DNA of 64,000 nt from Prionace glauca (lineage: Eukaryota; Chordata; Chondrichthyes; Carcharhiniformes; Carcharhinidae), in NCBI GenBank assembly GCA_037974335.1, contig CM075760.1, positions 70,057,627 through 70,121,626 on the forward strand, read 5' to 3'. A program made the position numbers and the translations under genes. Below the pieces are notes generated by a model. It searched no databases. It was given only the letters and a program-made list of their open reading frames with translations, and had not been told where the DNA came from. This document shows, one piece after another, positions 28,939 to 43,743 of this stretch. Position 1 is the stretch's first letter, and the number at the start of each line of letters is the position of its first letter.

Positions 28939-30841
28939 ACTAAGGGGCAATTTAGCATGGCCAATCCACCCTAACCTACACATCTTTGGACACGAAGGAA
29001 CAATATATTATGGCCAATCCACCCTAACCTACACATCTTTGGACACTGAGGGGCAATTTAGCACGGCCAATCCACCCTAACCTACACATCTTTGGACGCT
29101 AAGGGACAATTTAGCACAGCCAATCCACCCTAACCTACACATATTTGGACACTAAGGGACAATTTAGCCCGGCCAATCCACCCTAACCTGCACATCTTTG
29201 GACACTAAGGGACAATTTAGTACGGCCAATCCACCCTAACCTACACATCTTTGGACACTAAGGGACAATTTAGCATGGCCAATCCACCCTAACATACATA
29301 TCTTTGGACACTAAGAGACAATTTAACACGGCCAATCCCCCCTAACCTACACATCTTTGGACACTAAGGGACAATTTAGAACGGCCAATCCACCCTAACC
29401 TGCACATATTTGGACACTAAGGGACAATTTAGCACGGCCAATCCACCCTAACCTACACATCTTTGGAGACTAAGGGACAATTTATTATGGCCAATCCACC
29501 CTAACCTACACATCTTTGGACACTAAGGGACAATTTAGCACGGCCAATCCACCCTAACCTACACATCTTTGGACACTGAGAGACAATTTAACACGGCCAA
29601 TCCACCCTAACCTACACATCTTTGGACACTGAGGGGCAATTTAGCACGGCCAATCCACCCTAACCTACACATCTTTGGACGCTAAGGGACAATTTAGCAC
29701 AGCCAATCCACCCTAACCTACACATATTTGGACACTAAGGGACAATTTAGCCCGGCCAATCCACCCTAACCTGCACATCTTTGGACACTAAGGGACAATT
29801 TAGCACGGCCAATCCACCCTAACCTACACATCTTTGGACACTAAGGGACAATTTAGCATGGCCAATCCACCCTAACATACATATCTTTGGACACTAAGAG
29901 ACAATTTAACACGGCCAATCCCCCCTAACCTACACATCTTTGGACACTAAGGGACAATTTAGAACGGCCAATCCACCCTAACCTGCACATATTTGGACAC
30001 TAAGGGACAATTTAGCACGGCCAATCCACCCTAACCTACACATCTTTGGAGACTAAGGGACAATTTATTATGGCCAATCCACCCTAACCTACACATCTTT
30101 GGACACTAAGGGACAATTTAGCACGGCCAATCCACCCTAACCTACACATCTTTGGACACTGAGAGACAATTTAACACGGCCAATCCACCCTAACCTACAC
30201 ATCTTTGGACACTAAGGGACAATTTAGCATGGCCAATCCACCTTAACCTACACATCTTTGGACACTAAGGGACAATTTAGCACGGCCAATCCACCCTAAC
30301 CTACACATCTTTGGAGACTAAGGGACAATTTATTATGGCCAATCCACCCTAACCCACACATCTTTGGAGACTAAGGGACAATTTATTATGGCCAATCCAC
30401 CCTAACCTGCACATCTTTGGACACTGAGGGACAATTTAGTACGGCCAATCCACCCTAACCTGCACATCTTTGGACACTAATGGACAACTTAGCACGGCCA
30501 ATCCACCCTAACCTACACATCTTTGGACACTAAGGGACAATTTAGCATGGCCAATCCACCCTAACATACATATCTTTGGACACTAAGAGACAATTTAACA
30601 CGGCCAATCCCCCCTAACCTACACATCTTTGGACACTAAGGGACAATTTAGAACGGCCAATCCACCCTAACCTGCACATATTTGGACACTAAGGGACAAT
30701 TTAGCACGGCCAATCCACCCTAACCTACACATCTTTGGAGACTAAGGGACAATTTATTATGGCCAATCCACCCTAACCTACACATCTTTGGACACTAAGG
30801 GACAATTTAGCACGGCCAATCCACCCTAACCTACACATCTT

Positions 30842-31563
30842 CCCAGCTTGCAGGTGCAGCAGGTGGTCAGGAAGGCGAATGGGATGCTGGCCTTCATAGC
30901 GAAGGGGATTGAATATAAAAGTACGGAGGTCTTGCTGCAGCTGTATAGGGTATTGGTGAGGCCGCAGCTGGAGTACTGTGTGCAGTTTTGGGCGCCGCAC
31001 CTGCGCAAGGATGTTTTGGCCCTGGAGGGAGTGCAGAGGAGGTTTACTAGGCTGATCCCGGAGTTGAGGGGATTGAGCTATGAGGAGAGGCTGAATAAAC
31101 TAGGCTTGTACTCGTTAGAGTTTAGAAGAATGAGGGGAGATCTCATTGAGACGTATAAGATGATGAATGGGATGGATAGGATAGAGGTGGAGAGACTGTT
31201 CCTGCTCAAAAAAGACAGTAGGACTAGGGGGCACAGCCTGAAGATAAAGGGGGGGCGGTTTAGAACAGAGTTGAGGAGGAACTTCTTCACTCAAAGGGTG
31301 GTGAATCTCTGGAATTCTCTGCCCGTTGAAGTGGTGGAGGCTGCCTCGCTAAATATTTTTAAGAAACGGGTTGATGGGAGAAGATTTGATAAGAGAAGGG
31401 ATTAAGGGTTTTGATAAGAGAAGGGATTAAGGGTTATGGGGAGAGGGCGGGAAGGTGGAGCTGAGTCACGACACATCAGCCATGATCTTATTGAATGGCG
31501 GGGCAGGCTCGAAGGGCCAGATGGCCTACTCCTGCTCCTATTTCTTATGTTCTTATGTTCTTA
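30842..31563 (+). mobile_element. CR1 family B, satellite copy 1 of 6
   Basis: Joined to satellite ...cacatct at the left (cccagcttgcaggtgcagca) and to ctttggacac at the right after TTCTTATGTTCTTAT. The 185-codon frame runs MQVQQVVRKANGML to KKRVDGRRFDKRRD, the C-terminal (thumb) part of ORF2 only. The tgataagagaagggattaag segment is tandemly duplicated near the end; this mark is shared by copies 1-4. The satellite stays nearly in phase across the insertion. Confidence 0.93.
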
Positions 31564-32737
31564 TCTTTGGACACTAAGGGACAATTTAGCATGGCCCATC
31601 CACCGTAACCTACACATCTTTGGACACTAAGGGACAATTTAGCACGGCCAATCCACCCTAACCGACACATCTTTGGAGACTAAGGGACAATTTAGCACGG
31701 CCAATCCACCCTAACCTACACATCTTTGGAGACTAAGGGACAATTTATGATGGCCAATCCACCCTAACCTGCACATCTTTGGACACTGAGGGACAATTTA
31801 GCACGGCCAATCCACCCTAACCTACACATCTTTGGACACTAAGGGACAATTTAGCACGGCCAATCCACCCTAACCTACATATCTTTGGACACTAAGAGAC
31901 AATTTAACACGGCCAATCCCCCCTAACCTACACATCTTTGGACACTAAGGGACAATTTAGAACGGCCAATCCACCCTAACCTGCACATATTTGGACACTA
32001 AGGGACAATTTAGCACGGCCAATCCACCCTAACCTACACATCTTTGGACACTAAGGGACAATTTAGCACAGCCAATCCACCCTAACCTACACATCTTTGG
32101 ACACTAAGGGACAATTTAGCACGGCCAATCCACCCTGACCTACACATCTTTGGACACTAAGAGACAATTTAACACGGCCAATCCACCCTAACCTCCACAT
32201 CTTTGGACACTAAGGGACAATTTAGCACGGCCAATCGACCGTAACCTGCACATCTTTGGACACTAAGGGACAATTTAGCACGGCCAATCCACCCTAACCT
32301 ACACATCTTTGGACACTAAGGGACAATTTAGCATGGCCAATCCACCTTAACCTACACATCTTTGGACACTAAGGGACAATTTAGCATGGCCCATCCACCG
32401 TAACCTACACATCTTTGGACACTAAGGGACAATTTAGCACGGCCAATCCACCCTAACCTACACATCTTTGGAGACTAAGGGACAATTTATTATGGCCAAT
32501 CCACCCTAACCTACACATCTTTGGAGACTAAGGGACAATTTATTATGGCCAATCCACCCTAACCTACACATCTTTGGAGACTAAGGGACAATTAAGCATG
32601 GCCAATCCACCCTAACCTGCACATCTTTGGACACTGAGGGACAATTTAGCACGGCCAATCCACCCTAACCTGCACATCTTTGGACACTAATGGACAATTT
32701 AGCACGGCCAATCCACCCTAACCTACACATCTTTGGA

Positions 32738-33792
32738 TACTAGGAGACAGATGGTGGTGGTTGATGGTAAATATTCGTCATGGAGTTCGGTTACGAGTGG
32801 TGTGCCTCAGGGATCTGTTTTGGGGCCACTGCTGTTTGTAATTTTTATTAATGATCTGGATGAGGGTATAGTTGGGTGGATTAGTAAGTTTGCTGATGAC
32901 ACCAAATTCGGAGGTGTGGTAGATTGTGAGGAAGGGTGTCATAGTTTGCAGGGTGACTTAGAAAGGTTGCAGAGCTGGACTGCGAGGTGGCGGATGGAGT
33001 TTAATGTGGAGAAGTGTGAGGTAATTCATTTCGGTAGGAATAACAGATGTGTTGAGTATAGGGCTAACAGGAGGACTTTGAATAGTGTGGATGAACAGAG
33101 GGATCTCGGTGTATGTGTACATAGATCCCTGAAAGTTGGGAATCAAGTAGATAGGATTGTTAAGAAGGCATACGGTGTCTTGGCGTTTATTGGTAGGGGG
33201 ATTGAATTTAGGAGTCGCAGCGTCATGATGCAACTGTACACAACTCTGGTGCGGCCGCACTTGGAGTACTGTGTGCAGTTCTGGTCCCCACATTACAGGA
33301 AGGATGTAGAGGCTTTGGAGAGGGTGCAGAGGAGGTTTACCAGGATGTTGCCTGGTATGGAGGGGAGATCCTATGAGGAGAGACTGAGAGATTTGGGGTT
33401 GTTTTCGCTGGAAAGAAGGCGGCTAAGAGGGGACCTTATTGAAACTTATAAGATGATTAGAGGTTTAGACAGGGTGGATGGTGATAGCCTTTTTCCGAGG
33501 ATGGAGAAAGCTAGCACGAGGGGGCACGACTTTAAATTAAGGGGGGGTAGTTATAGGACTGATGTCAGGGGTAGGTTGTTTACCCAGAGGGTGGTGAGGG
33601 ACTGGAATGCCCTGCCAGCTGCAGTTGTAAATGCGCCTAGTTTGGGGGCGTTTAAGAGATCTGTGGATAGGTTTATGGACGAAAAGGGATTGGTTTAGGC
33701 TAGTGGGTCATTGTTTTGTAACTGGTCGGCGCAACATCGTGGGCCGAAGGGCCTGTTCTGCGCTGTAATGTTCTATGTCTATGTCTATGTCT
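32738..33792 (+). mobile_element. CR1 family A, long form, copy 1 of 7 (open frame)
   Basis: Partial CR1 ORF2 with about 320 open codons to TAG at 33696-33698. It has the reverse-transcriptase core [20 protein letters not shown], then the catalytic FADD box, connection (CEVIHFGRNNRCVEYRANRR) and C-terminus (DWNALPAAVVNAPSLGAFKR). Endonuclease and the first RT motifs are missing (5' truncated). No start codon of its own precedes the ATG at 32751. The 3' UTR ends TCTATGTCTATGTCT, then satellite ctaaggggcaattt. It cannot mobilise alone. Confidence 0.94.
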
Positions 33793-34975
33793 ACTAAGGG
33801 GCAATTTAGCATGGCCAATCCACCCAAACCTACACATCTTTGGACACTAAGGGACAATATATTATGGCCAATCCACCCTAACCTACACATCTTTGGACAC
33901 TAAGGGACAATTTATTATGGCCAATCCACCCTAACCTACACATCTTTGGACACTAAGGGGCAATTTAGCACGGCCAATCCACCCTAACCTACACATCTTT
34001 GCGACACTAAGGGACAATTTAGCACGGCCAATCCACCCTAACCTACACATCTTTGGACACTAAGGGACAATTTAGCACGGCCAATCCACCCTAACCTACA
34101 TATTTGGACACTAAGGGAGAATTTAGCACGGCCAATCCACCCTAAACTGCACATCTTTGGACACTAAGGGACAATTTAGCACGGCCAATCCACCCTAACC
34201 TACACATCTTTGGACACTAAGAGACAATTTAGCATGGCCAATCCACCCTAACCTACATATCTTTGGACACTAAGAGACAATTTAACAGGGACAATCCACC
34301 CTAACCTACAAACCTTTGGACACTAAGGGACAATTTAGAACGGCCAATCCACCCTAACCTACACATCTCTGGACACTAAGGGACAATTTAGCACGGCCAA
34401 TCCACCCTAACCTACACATCTTTGGACACTAAGGGACAATTTAGCACGGCCAATCCACCCTAACCTACACATCTTTGGACACTAAGGGACAACTTAGCAC
34501 GGCCAATCCACCCTAACCTACACATCTTTGGACACTAAGGGACAATTTAGCATGGCCAATCCACCGTAACACACACATCTTTGGACACTAAGGGACAATT
34601 TAGCACGGCCAATCCACCCTAACCTACACATCTTTGGACACTAAGGGACAATTTAGCACGGCCAATCCACCTTAACCTACACATCTTTGGACACTAAGGG
34701 ACAATTTAGCACGGCCAATCCACCCTAACCTACACATCTTTGGAGACTAAGGGACAATTTATTATGGCCAATCCACCCTAACCTACACATCTTTGGAGAC
34801 TAAGGGACAATTTATCATGGCCAATCCACCCTAACCTACACATCTTTGGAGACTAAGGGACAATTTATTATGGCCAATCCACCCTAACCTGCACATCTTT
34901 GGACACTAATGGACAATTTAGCACGGCCAATCCACCCTAACCTACACATCTTTGGACACTAAGGGACAATTTAGC

Positions 34976-35770
34976 TGGGCTGCGAGGTGGCGGATGGAGT
35001 TTAATGTGAAGAAGTGTGAGGTAATTCATTTCGGTAGGAATAACAGATGTGTTGAGTATAGGGCTAACGGGAGGGCTTTGAATACTGTGGATGAACAGAG
35101 GGATCTAGGTGTATGTGTACATAGATCCCTGAAAGTTGGGAATCAAGTAGATAGGGTTGTTAAGAAGGCATACGGTGTCTTGGCGTTTATTGGTAGGGGG
35201 ATTGAATTTAGGAGTCGCAGCGTCATGATGCAACTGTACACAACTCTGGTGCGGCCGCACTTGGAGTACTGTGTGCAGTTCTGGTCCCCACATTACAGGA
35301 AGGATGCAGAGGCTTTGGAGAGGAGGTTTACCAGGATGTTGCCTGGTATGGAGGGGAGAGACTGCGAGATTTGGGGTTGTTTTCGCTGGAAAGAAGGCGG
35401 CTAAGAGGGGACCTTATTGAAACTTATAAGATGATTAGAGGTTTAGACAGGGTGGATGGTGATAGCCTTTTTCCTCGGATGGAGAAAGCTAGCACGAGGG
35501 GGCACGACTTTAAATTAAGGGGGGGTAGTTATAGGACTGATGTCAGGGGTAGGTTGTTTACCCAGAGGGTGGTGAGGGACTGGAATGCCCTGCCAGCTGC
35601 AGTTGTAAATGCGCCTAGTTTGGGGGCGTTTAAGAGATCTGTGGATAGGTTTATGGACGAAAAGGGATTGGTTTAGGCTAGTGGGTCATTGTTTTGTAAC
35701 TGGTCGGTGCAACATCGTGGGCCGAAGGGCCTGTTCTGCGCTGTAATGTTCTATGTCTATGTCTATGTCT
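34976..35770 (+). mobile_element. CR1 family A, short form T, copy 2
   Basis: Same 5' join (caatttagc|tgggctgcg) and same two deletions as copy 1. It has RALNTVDEQ in place of RTLNSVDEQ and TTTTTCCTCGG, marks shared with T copies 3 and 4. It lies 2.24 kb after long copy 1. Confidence 0.92.
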
Positions 35771-36931
35771 ACTAAGGGGCAATTTAGCATGGCCAATCCA
35801 CCCTAACCTACACATCTTTGGACACGAAGGAACAATATATTGTGGCCAATCCACCCTAACCTACACATCTTTGGACACTGAGGGGCAATTTAGCACGGCC
35901 AATCCACCCTAACCTACACATCTTTGGACGCTAAGGGACAATTTAGCACAGCCAATCCACCCTAACCTACACATATTTGGACACTAAGGGACAATTTAGC
36001 CCGGCCAATCCACCCTAACCTGCACATCTTTCGACACTAAGGGACAATTTAGCACGGCCAATCCACCCTAACCTACACATCTTTGGACACTAAGGGACAA
36101 TTTAGCATGGCCAATCCACCCTAACATACATATCTTTGGACACTAAGAGACAATTTAACACGGCCAATCCCCCCTAACCTACACATCTTTGGACACTAAG
36201 GGACAATTTAGAACGGCCAATCCACCCTAACCTGCACATATTTGGACACTAAGGGACAATTTAGCACGGCCAATCCACCCTAACCTACACATCTTTGGAG
36301 ACTAAGGGACAATTTATTATGGCCAATCCACCCTAACCTACACATCTTTGGACACTAAGGGACAATTTAGCACGGCCAATCCACCCTAACCTACACATCT
36401 TTGGACACTGAGAGACAATTTAACACGGCCAATCCACCCTAACCTACACATCTTTGGACACTAAGGGACAATTTAGCATGGCCAATCCACCCTAACCTGC
36501 ACATCTTTGGACACTGAGGGACAATTTAGTACGGCCAATCCACCCTAACCTGCACATCTTTGGACACTAATGGACAACTTAGCACGGCCAATCCACCCTA
36601 ACCTACACATCTTTGGACACTAAGGGACAATTTAGCATGGCCAATCCACCCTAACATACATATCTTTGGACACTAAGAGACAATTTAACACGGCCAATCC
36701 CCCCTAACCTACACATCTTTGGACACTAAGGGACAATTTAGAACGGCCAATCCACCCTAACCTGCACATATTTGGACACTAAGGGACAATTTAGCACGGC
36801 CAATCCACCCTAACCTACACATCTTTGGAGACTAAGGGACAATTTATTATGGCCAATCCACCCTAACCTACACATCTTTGGACACTAAGGGACAATTTAG
36901 CACGGCCAATCCACCCTAACCTACACATCTT

Positions 36932-37653
36932 CCCAGCTTGCAGGTGCAGCAGGTGGTCAGGAAGGCGAATGGGATGCTGGCCTTCATAGCGAAGGGGATT
37001 GAATATAAAAGTACGGAGGTCTTGCTGCAGCTGTATAGGGTATTGGTGAGGCCGCAGCTGGAGTACTGTGTGCAGTTTTGGGCGCCGCACCTGCGCAAGG
37101 ATGTTTTGGCCCTGGAGGGAGTGCAGAGGAGGTTTACTAGGCTGATCCCGGAGTTGAGGGGATTGAGCTATGAGGAGAGGCTGAATAAACTAGGCTTGTA
37201 CTCGTTAGAGTTTAGAAGAATGAGGGGAGATCTCATTGAGACGTATAAGATGATGAATGGGATGGATAGGATAGAGGTGGAGAGACTGTTCCTGCTCAAA
37301 AAAGACAGTAGGACTAGGGGGCACAGCCTGAAGATAAAGGGGGGGCGGTTTAGAACAGAGTTGAGGAGGAACTTCTTCACTCAAAGGGTGGTGAATCTCT
37401 GGAATTCTCTGCCCGTTGAAGTGGTGGAGGCTGCCTCGCTAAATATTTTTAAGAAACGGGTTGATGGGAGAAGATTTGATAAGAGAAGGGATTAAGGGTT
37501 TTGATAAGAGAAGGGATTAAGGGTTATGGGGAGAGGGCGGGAAGGTGGAGCTGAGTCACGACACATCAGCCATGATCTTATTGAATGGCGGGGCAGGCTC
37601 GAAGGGCCAGATGGCCTACTCCTGCTCCTATTTCTTATGTTCTTATGTTCTTA
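36932..37653 (+). mobile_element. CR1 family B, satellite copy 2
   Basis: Identical by eye to copy 1, exactly 6,090 bp downstream, including its AAAGTACGGAGG variant. The satellite to its right lacks three monomers (159 bp) present after copy 1. Confidence 0.93.
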
Positions 37654-38668
37654 TCTTTGGACACTAAGGGACAATTTAGCATGGCCCATCCACCGTAACC
37701 TACACATCTTTGGACACTAAGGGACAATTTAGCACGGCCAATCCACCCTAACCGACACATCTTTGGACACTAAGGGACAATTTAGCACGGCCAATCCACC
37801 CTAACCTACATATCTTTGGACACTAAGAGACAATTTAACACGGCCAATCCCCCCTAACCTACACATCTTTGGACACTAAGGGACAATTTAGAACGGCCAA
37901 TCCACCCTAACCTGCACATATTTGGACACTAAGGGACAATTTAGCACGGCCAATCCACCCTAACCTACACATCTTTGGACACTAAGGGACAATTTAGCAC
38001 AGCCAATCCACCCTAACCTACACATCTTTGGACACTAAGGGACAATTTAGCACGGCCAATCCACCCTGACCTACACATCTTTGGACACTAAGAGACAATT
38101 TAACACGGCCAATCCACCCTAACCTCCACATCTTTGGACACTAAGGGACAATTTAGCACGGCCAATCGACCGTAACCTGCACATCTTTGGACACTAAGGG
38201 ACAATTTAGCACGGCCAATCCACCCTAACCTACACATCTTTGGACACTAAGGGACAATTTAGCATGGCCAATCCACCTTAACCTACACATCTTTGGACAC
38301 TAAGGGACAATTTAGCATGGCCCATCCACCGTAACCTACACATCTTTGGACACTAAGGGACAATTTAGCACGGCCAATCCACCCTAACCTACACATCTTT
38401 GGAGACTAAGGGACAATTTATTATGGCCAATCCACCCTAACCTACACATCTTTGGAGACTAAGGGACAATTTATTATGGCCAATCCACCCTAACCTACAC
38501 ATCTTTGGAGACTAAGGGACAATTAAGCATGGCCAATCCACCCTAACCTGCACATCTTTGGACACTGAGGGACAATTTAGCACGGCCAATCCACCCTAAC
38601 CTGCACATCTTTGGACACTAATGGACAATTTAGCACGGCCAATCCACCCTAACCTACACATCTTTGGA

Positions 38669-39723
38669 TACTAGGAGACAGATGGTGGTGGTTGATGGTA
38701 AATATTCGTCATGGAGTTCGGTTACGAGTGGTGTGCCTCAGGGATCTGTTTTGGGGCCACTGCTGTTTGTAATTTTTATTAATGATCTGGATGAGGGTAT
38801 AGTTGGGTGGATTAGTAAGTTTGCTGATGACACCAAATTCGGAGGTGTGGTAGATTGTGAGGAAGGGTGTCATAGTTTGCAGGGTGACTTAGAAAGGTTG
38901 CAGAGCTGGACTGCGAGGTGGCGGATGGAGTTTAATGTGGAGAAGTGTGAGGTAATTCATTTCGGTAGGAATAACAGATGTGTTGAGTATAGGGCTAACA
39001 GGAGGACTTTGAATAGTGTGGATGAACAGAGGGATCTCGGTGTATGTGTACATAGATCCCTGAAAGTTGGGAATCAAGTAGATAGGATTGTTAAGAAGGC
39101 ATACGGTGTCTTGGCGTTTATTGGTAGGGGGATTGAATTTAGGAGTCGCAGCGTCATGATGCAACTGTACACAACTCTGGTGCGGCCGCACTTGGAGTAC
39201 TGTGTGCAGTTCTGGTCCCCACATTACAGGAAGGATGTAGAGGCTTTGGAGAGGGTGCAGAGGAGGTTTACCAGGATGTTGCCTGGTATGGAGGGGAGAT
39301 CCTATGAGGAGAGACTGAGAGATTTGGGGTTGTTTTCGCTGGAAAGAAGGCGGCTAAGAGGGGACCTTATTGAAACTTATAAGATGATTAGAGGTTTAGA
39401 CAGGGTGGATGGTGATAGCCTTTTTCCGAGGATGGAGAAAGCTAGCACGAGGGGGCACGACTTTAAATTAAGGGGGGGTAGTTATAGGACTGATGTCAGG
39501 GGTAGGTTGTTTACCCAGAGGGTGGTGAGGGACTGGAATGCCCTGCCAGCTGCAGTTGTAAATGCGCCTAGTTTGGGGGCGTTTAAGAGATCTGTGGATA
39601 GGTTTATGGACGAAAAGGGATTGGTTTAGGCTAGTGGGTCATTGTTTTGTAACTGGTCGGCGCAACATCGTGGGCCGAAGGGCCTGTTCTGCGCTGTAAT
39701 GTTCTATGTCTATGTCTATGTCT
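38669..39723 (+). mobile_element. CR1 family A, long form, copy 2 (open frame)
   Basis: Same sequence as long copy 1, 5,931 bp downstream. The open frame ends at 39627-39629. RT core and FADD box intact. Confidence 0.94.
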
Positions 39724-40906
39724 ACTAAGGGGCAATTTAGCATGGCCAATCCACCCAAACCTACACATCTTTGGACACTAAGGGACAATATATTATGGCC
39801 AATCCACCCTAACCTACACATCTTTGGACACTAAGGGACAATTTATTATGGCCAATCCACCCTAACCTACACATCTTTGGACACTAAGGGGCAATTTAGC
39901 ACGGCCAATCCACCCTAACCTACACATCTTTGCGACACTAAGGGACAATTTAGCACGGCCAATCCACCCTAACCTACACATCTTTGGACACTAAGGGACA
40001 ATTTAGCACGGCCAATCCACCCTAACCTACATATTTGGACACTAAGGGAGAATTTAGCACGGCCAATCCACCCTAAACTGCACATCTTTGGACACTAAGG
40101 GACAATTTAGCACGGCCAATCCACCCTAACCTACACATCTTTGGACACTAAGAGACAATTTAGCATGGCCAATCCACCCTAACCTACATATCTTTGGACA
40201 CTAAGAGACAATTTAACAGGGACAATCCACCCTAACCTACAAACCTTTGGACACTAAGGGACAATTTAGAACGGCCAATCCACCCTAACCTACACATCTC
40301 TGGACACTAAGGGACAATTTAGCACGGCCAATCCACCCTAACCTACACATCTTTGGACACTAAGGGACAATTTAGCACGGCCAATCCACCCTAACCTACA
40401 CATCTTTGGACACTAAGGGACAACTTAGCACGGCCAATCCACCCTAACCTACACATCTTTGGACACTAAGGGACAATTTAGCATGGCCAATCCACCGTAA
40501 CACACACATCTTTGGACACTAAGGGACAATTTAGCACGGCCAATCCACCCTAACCTACACATCTTTGGACACTAAGGGACAATTTAGCACGGCCAATCCA
40601 CCTTAACCTACACATCTTTGGACACTAAGGGACAATTTAGCACGGCCAATCCACCCTAACCTACACATCTTTGGAGACTAAGGGACAATTTATTATGGCC
40701 AATCCACCCTAACCTACACATCTTTGGAGACTAAGGGACAATTTATCATGGCCAATCCACCCTAACCTACACATCTTTGGAGACTAAGGGACAATTTATT
40801 ATGGCCAATCCACCCTAACCTGCACATCTTTGGACACTAATGGACAATTTAGCACGGCCAATCCACCCTAACCTACACATCTTTGGACACTAAGGGACAA
40901 TTTAGC

Positions 40907-41701
40907 TGGGCTGCGAGGTGGCGGATGGAGTTTAATGTGAAGAAGTGTGAGGTAATTCATTTCGGTAGGAATAACAGATGTGTTGAGTATAGGGCTAACG
41001 GGAGGGCTTTGAATACTGTGGATGAACAGAGGGATCTAGGTGTATGTGTACATAGATCCCTGAAAGTTGGGAATCAAGTAGATAGGGTTGTTAAGAAGGC
41101 ATACGGTGTCTTGGCGTTTATTGGTAGGGGGATTGAATTTAGGAGTCGCAGCGTCATGATGCAACTGTACACAACTCTGGTGCGGCCGCACTTGGAGTAC
41201 TGTGTGCAGTTCTGGTCCCCACATTACAGGAAGGATGCAGAGGCTTTGGAGAGGAGGTTTACCAGGATGTTGCCTGGTATGGAGGGGAGAGACTGCGAGA
41301 TTTGGGGTTGTTTTCGCTGGAAAGAAGGCGGCTAAGAGGGGACCTTATTGAAACTTATAAGATGATTAGAGGTTTAGACAGGGTGGATGGTGATAGCCTT
41401 TTTCCTCGGATGGAGAAAGCTAGCACGAGGGGGCACGACTTTAAATTAAGGGGGGGTAGTTATAGGACTGATGTCAGGGGTAGGTTGTTTACCCAGAGGG
41501 TGGTGAGGGACTGGAATGCCCTGCCAGCTGCAGTTGTAAATGCGCCTAGTTTGGGGGCGTTTAAGAGATCTGTGGATAGGTTTATGGACGAAAAGGGATT
41601 GGTTTAGGCTAGTGGGTCATTGTTTTGTAACTGGTCGGTGCAACATCGTGGGCCGAAGGGCCTGTTCTGCGCTGTAATGTTCTATGTCTATGTCTATGTC
41701 T
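40907..41701 (+). mobile_element. CR1 family A, short form T, copy 3
   Basis: Matches T copy 2 at an offset of 5,931 bp. It belongs to the second 6.09-kb higher-order unit. Confidence 0.92.
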
Positions 41702-43021
41702 ACTAAGGGGCAATTTAGCATGGCCAATCCACCCTAACCTACACATCTTTGGACACGAAGGAACAATATATTGTGGCCAATCCACCCTAACCTACACATC
41801 TTTGGACACTGAGGGGCAATTTAGCACGGCCAATCCACCCTAACCTACACATCTTTGGACGCTAAGGGACAATTTAGCACAGCCAATCCACCCTAACCTA
41901 CACATATTTGGACACTAAGGGACAATTTAGCCCGGCCAATCCACCCTAACCTGCACATCTTTCGACACTAAGGGACAATTTAGCACGGCCAATCCACCCT
42001 AACCTACACATCTTTGGACACTAAGGGACAATTTAGCATGGCCAATCCACCCTAACATACATATCTTTGGACACTAAGAGACAATTTAACACGGCCAATC
42101 CCCCCTAACCTACACATCTTTGGACACTAAGGGACAATTTAGAACGGCCAATCCACCCTAACCTGCACATATTTGGACACTAAGGGACAATTTAGCACGG
42201 CCAATCCACCCTAACCTACACATCTTTGGAGACTAAGGGACAATTTATTATGGCCAATCCACCCTAACCTACACATCTTTGGACACTAAGGGACAATTTA
42301 GCACGGCCAATCCACCCTAACCTACACATCTTTGGACACTGAGAGACAATTTAACACGGCCAATCCACCCTAACCTACACATCTTTGGACACTAAGGGAC
42401 AATTTAGCATGGCCAATCCACCTTAATCTACACATCTTTGGACACTAAGGGACAATTTAGCACGGCCAATCCACCCTAACCTACACATCTTTGGAGACTA
42501 AGGGACAATTTATTATGGCCAATCCACCCTAACCCACACATCTTTGGAGACTTAGGGACAATTTATTGTGGCCAATCCACCCTAACCTGCACATCTTTGG
42601 ACACTGAGGGACAATTTAGTACGGCCAATCCACCCTAACCTGCACATCTTTGGACACTAATGGACAACTTAGCACGGCCAATCCACCCTAACCTACACAT
42701 CTTTGGACACTAAGGGACAATTTGGCATGGCCAATCCACCCTAACATACATATCTTTGGACACTAAGAGACAATTTAACATGGCCAATCCCCCCTAACCT
42801 ACACATCTTTGGACACTAAGGGACAATTTAGAACGGCCAATCCACCCTAACCTGCACATATTTGGACACTAAGGGACAATTTAGCACGGCCAATCCACCC
42901 TAACCTACACATCTTTGGAGACTAAGGGACAATTTATTATGGCCAATCCACCCTAACCTACACATCTTTGGACACTAAGGGACAATTTAGCACGGCCAAT
43001 CCACCCTAACCTACACATCTT

Positions 43022-43743
43022 CCCAGCTTGCAGGTGCAGCAGGTGGTCAGGAAGGCGAATGGGATGCTGGCCTTCATAGCGAAGGGGATTGAATATAAAA
43101 GTAGGGAGGTCTTGCTGCAGCTGTATAGGGTATTGGTGAGGCCGCAGCTGGAGTACTGTGTGCAGTTTTGGGCGCCGCACCTGCGCAAGGATGTTTTGGC
43201 CCTGGAGGGAGTGCAGAGGAGGTTTACTAGGCTGATCCCGGAGTTGAGGGGATTGAGCTATGAGGAGAGGCTGAATAAACTAGGCTTGTACTCGTTAGAG
43301 TTTAGAAGAATGAGGGGAGATCTCATTGAGACGTATAAGATGATGAATGGGATGGATAGGATAGAGGTGGAGAGACTGTTCCTGCTCAAAAAAGACAGTA
43401 GGACTAGGGGGCACAGCCTCAAGATAAAGGGGGGGCGGTTTAGAACAGAGTTGAGGAGGAACTTCTTCACTCAAAGGGTGGTGAATCTCTGGAATTCTCT
43501 GCCCGTTGAAGTGGTGGAGGCTGCCTCGCTAAATATTTTTAACAAACGGGTTGATGGGAGAAGATTTGATAAGAGAAGGGATTAAGGATTTTGATAAGAG
43601 AAGGGATTAAGGGTTATGGGGAGAGGGCGGGAAGGTGGAGCTGAGTCACGACAGATCAGCAATGATCTTATTGAATGGCGGGGCAGGCTCGAAGGGCCAG
43701 ATGGCCTACTCCTGCTCCTATTTCTTATGTTCTTATGTTCTTA
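43022..43743 (+). mobile_element. CR1 family B, satellite copy 3
   Basis: 6,090 bp after copy 2. It differs by AAAGTAGGGAGG, KRVDG preceded by Asn (FNKRVDG), and GGATTTTGATAAG. These marks are shared only with copy 4. Confidence 0.93.

Noticed and set aside
28120-35790. 17-bp direct repeat around short family-A copies as a true target-site duplication
   Set aside because: The host sequence is itself tandemly repeated every 53 bp, so any join gives such a match. Shared 3' flanks point to derivation from the long form.
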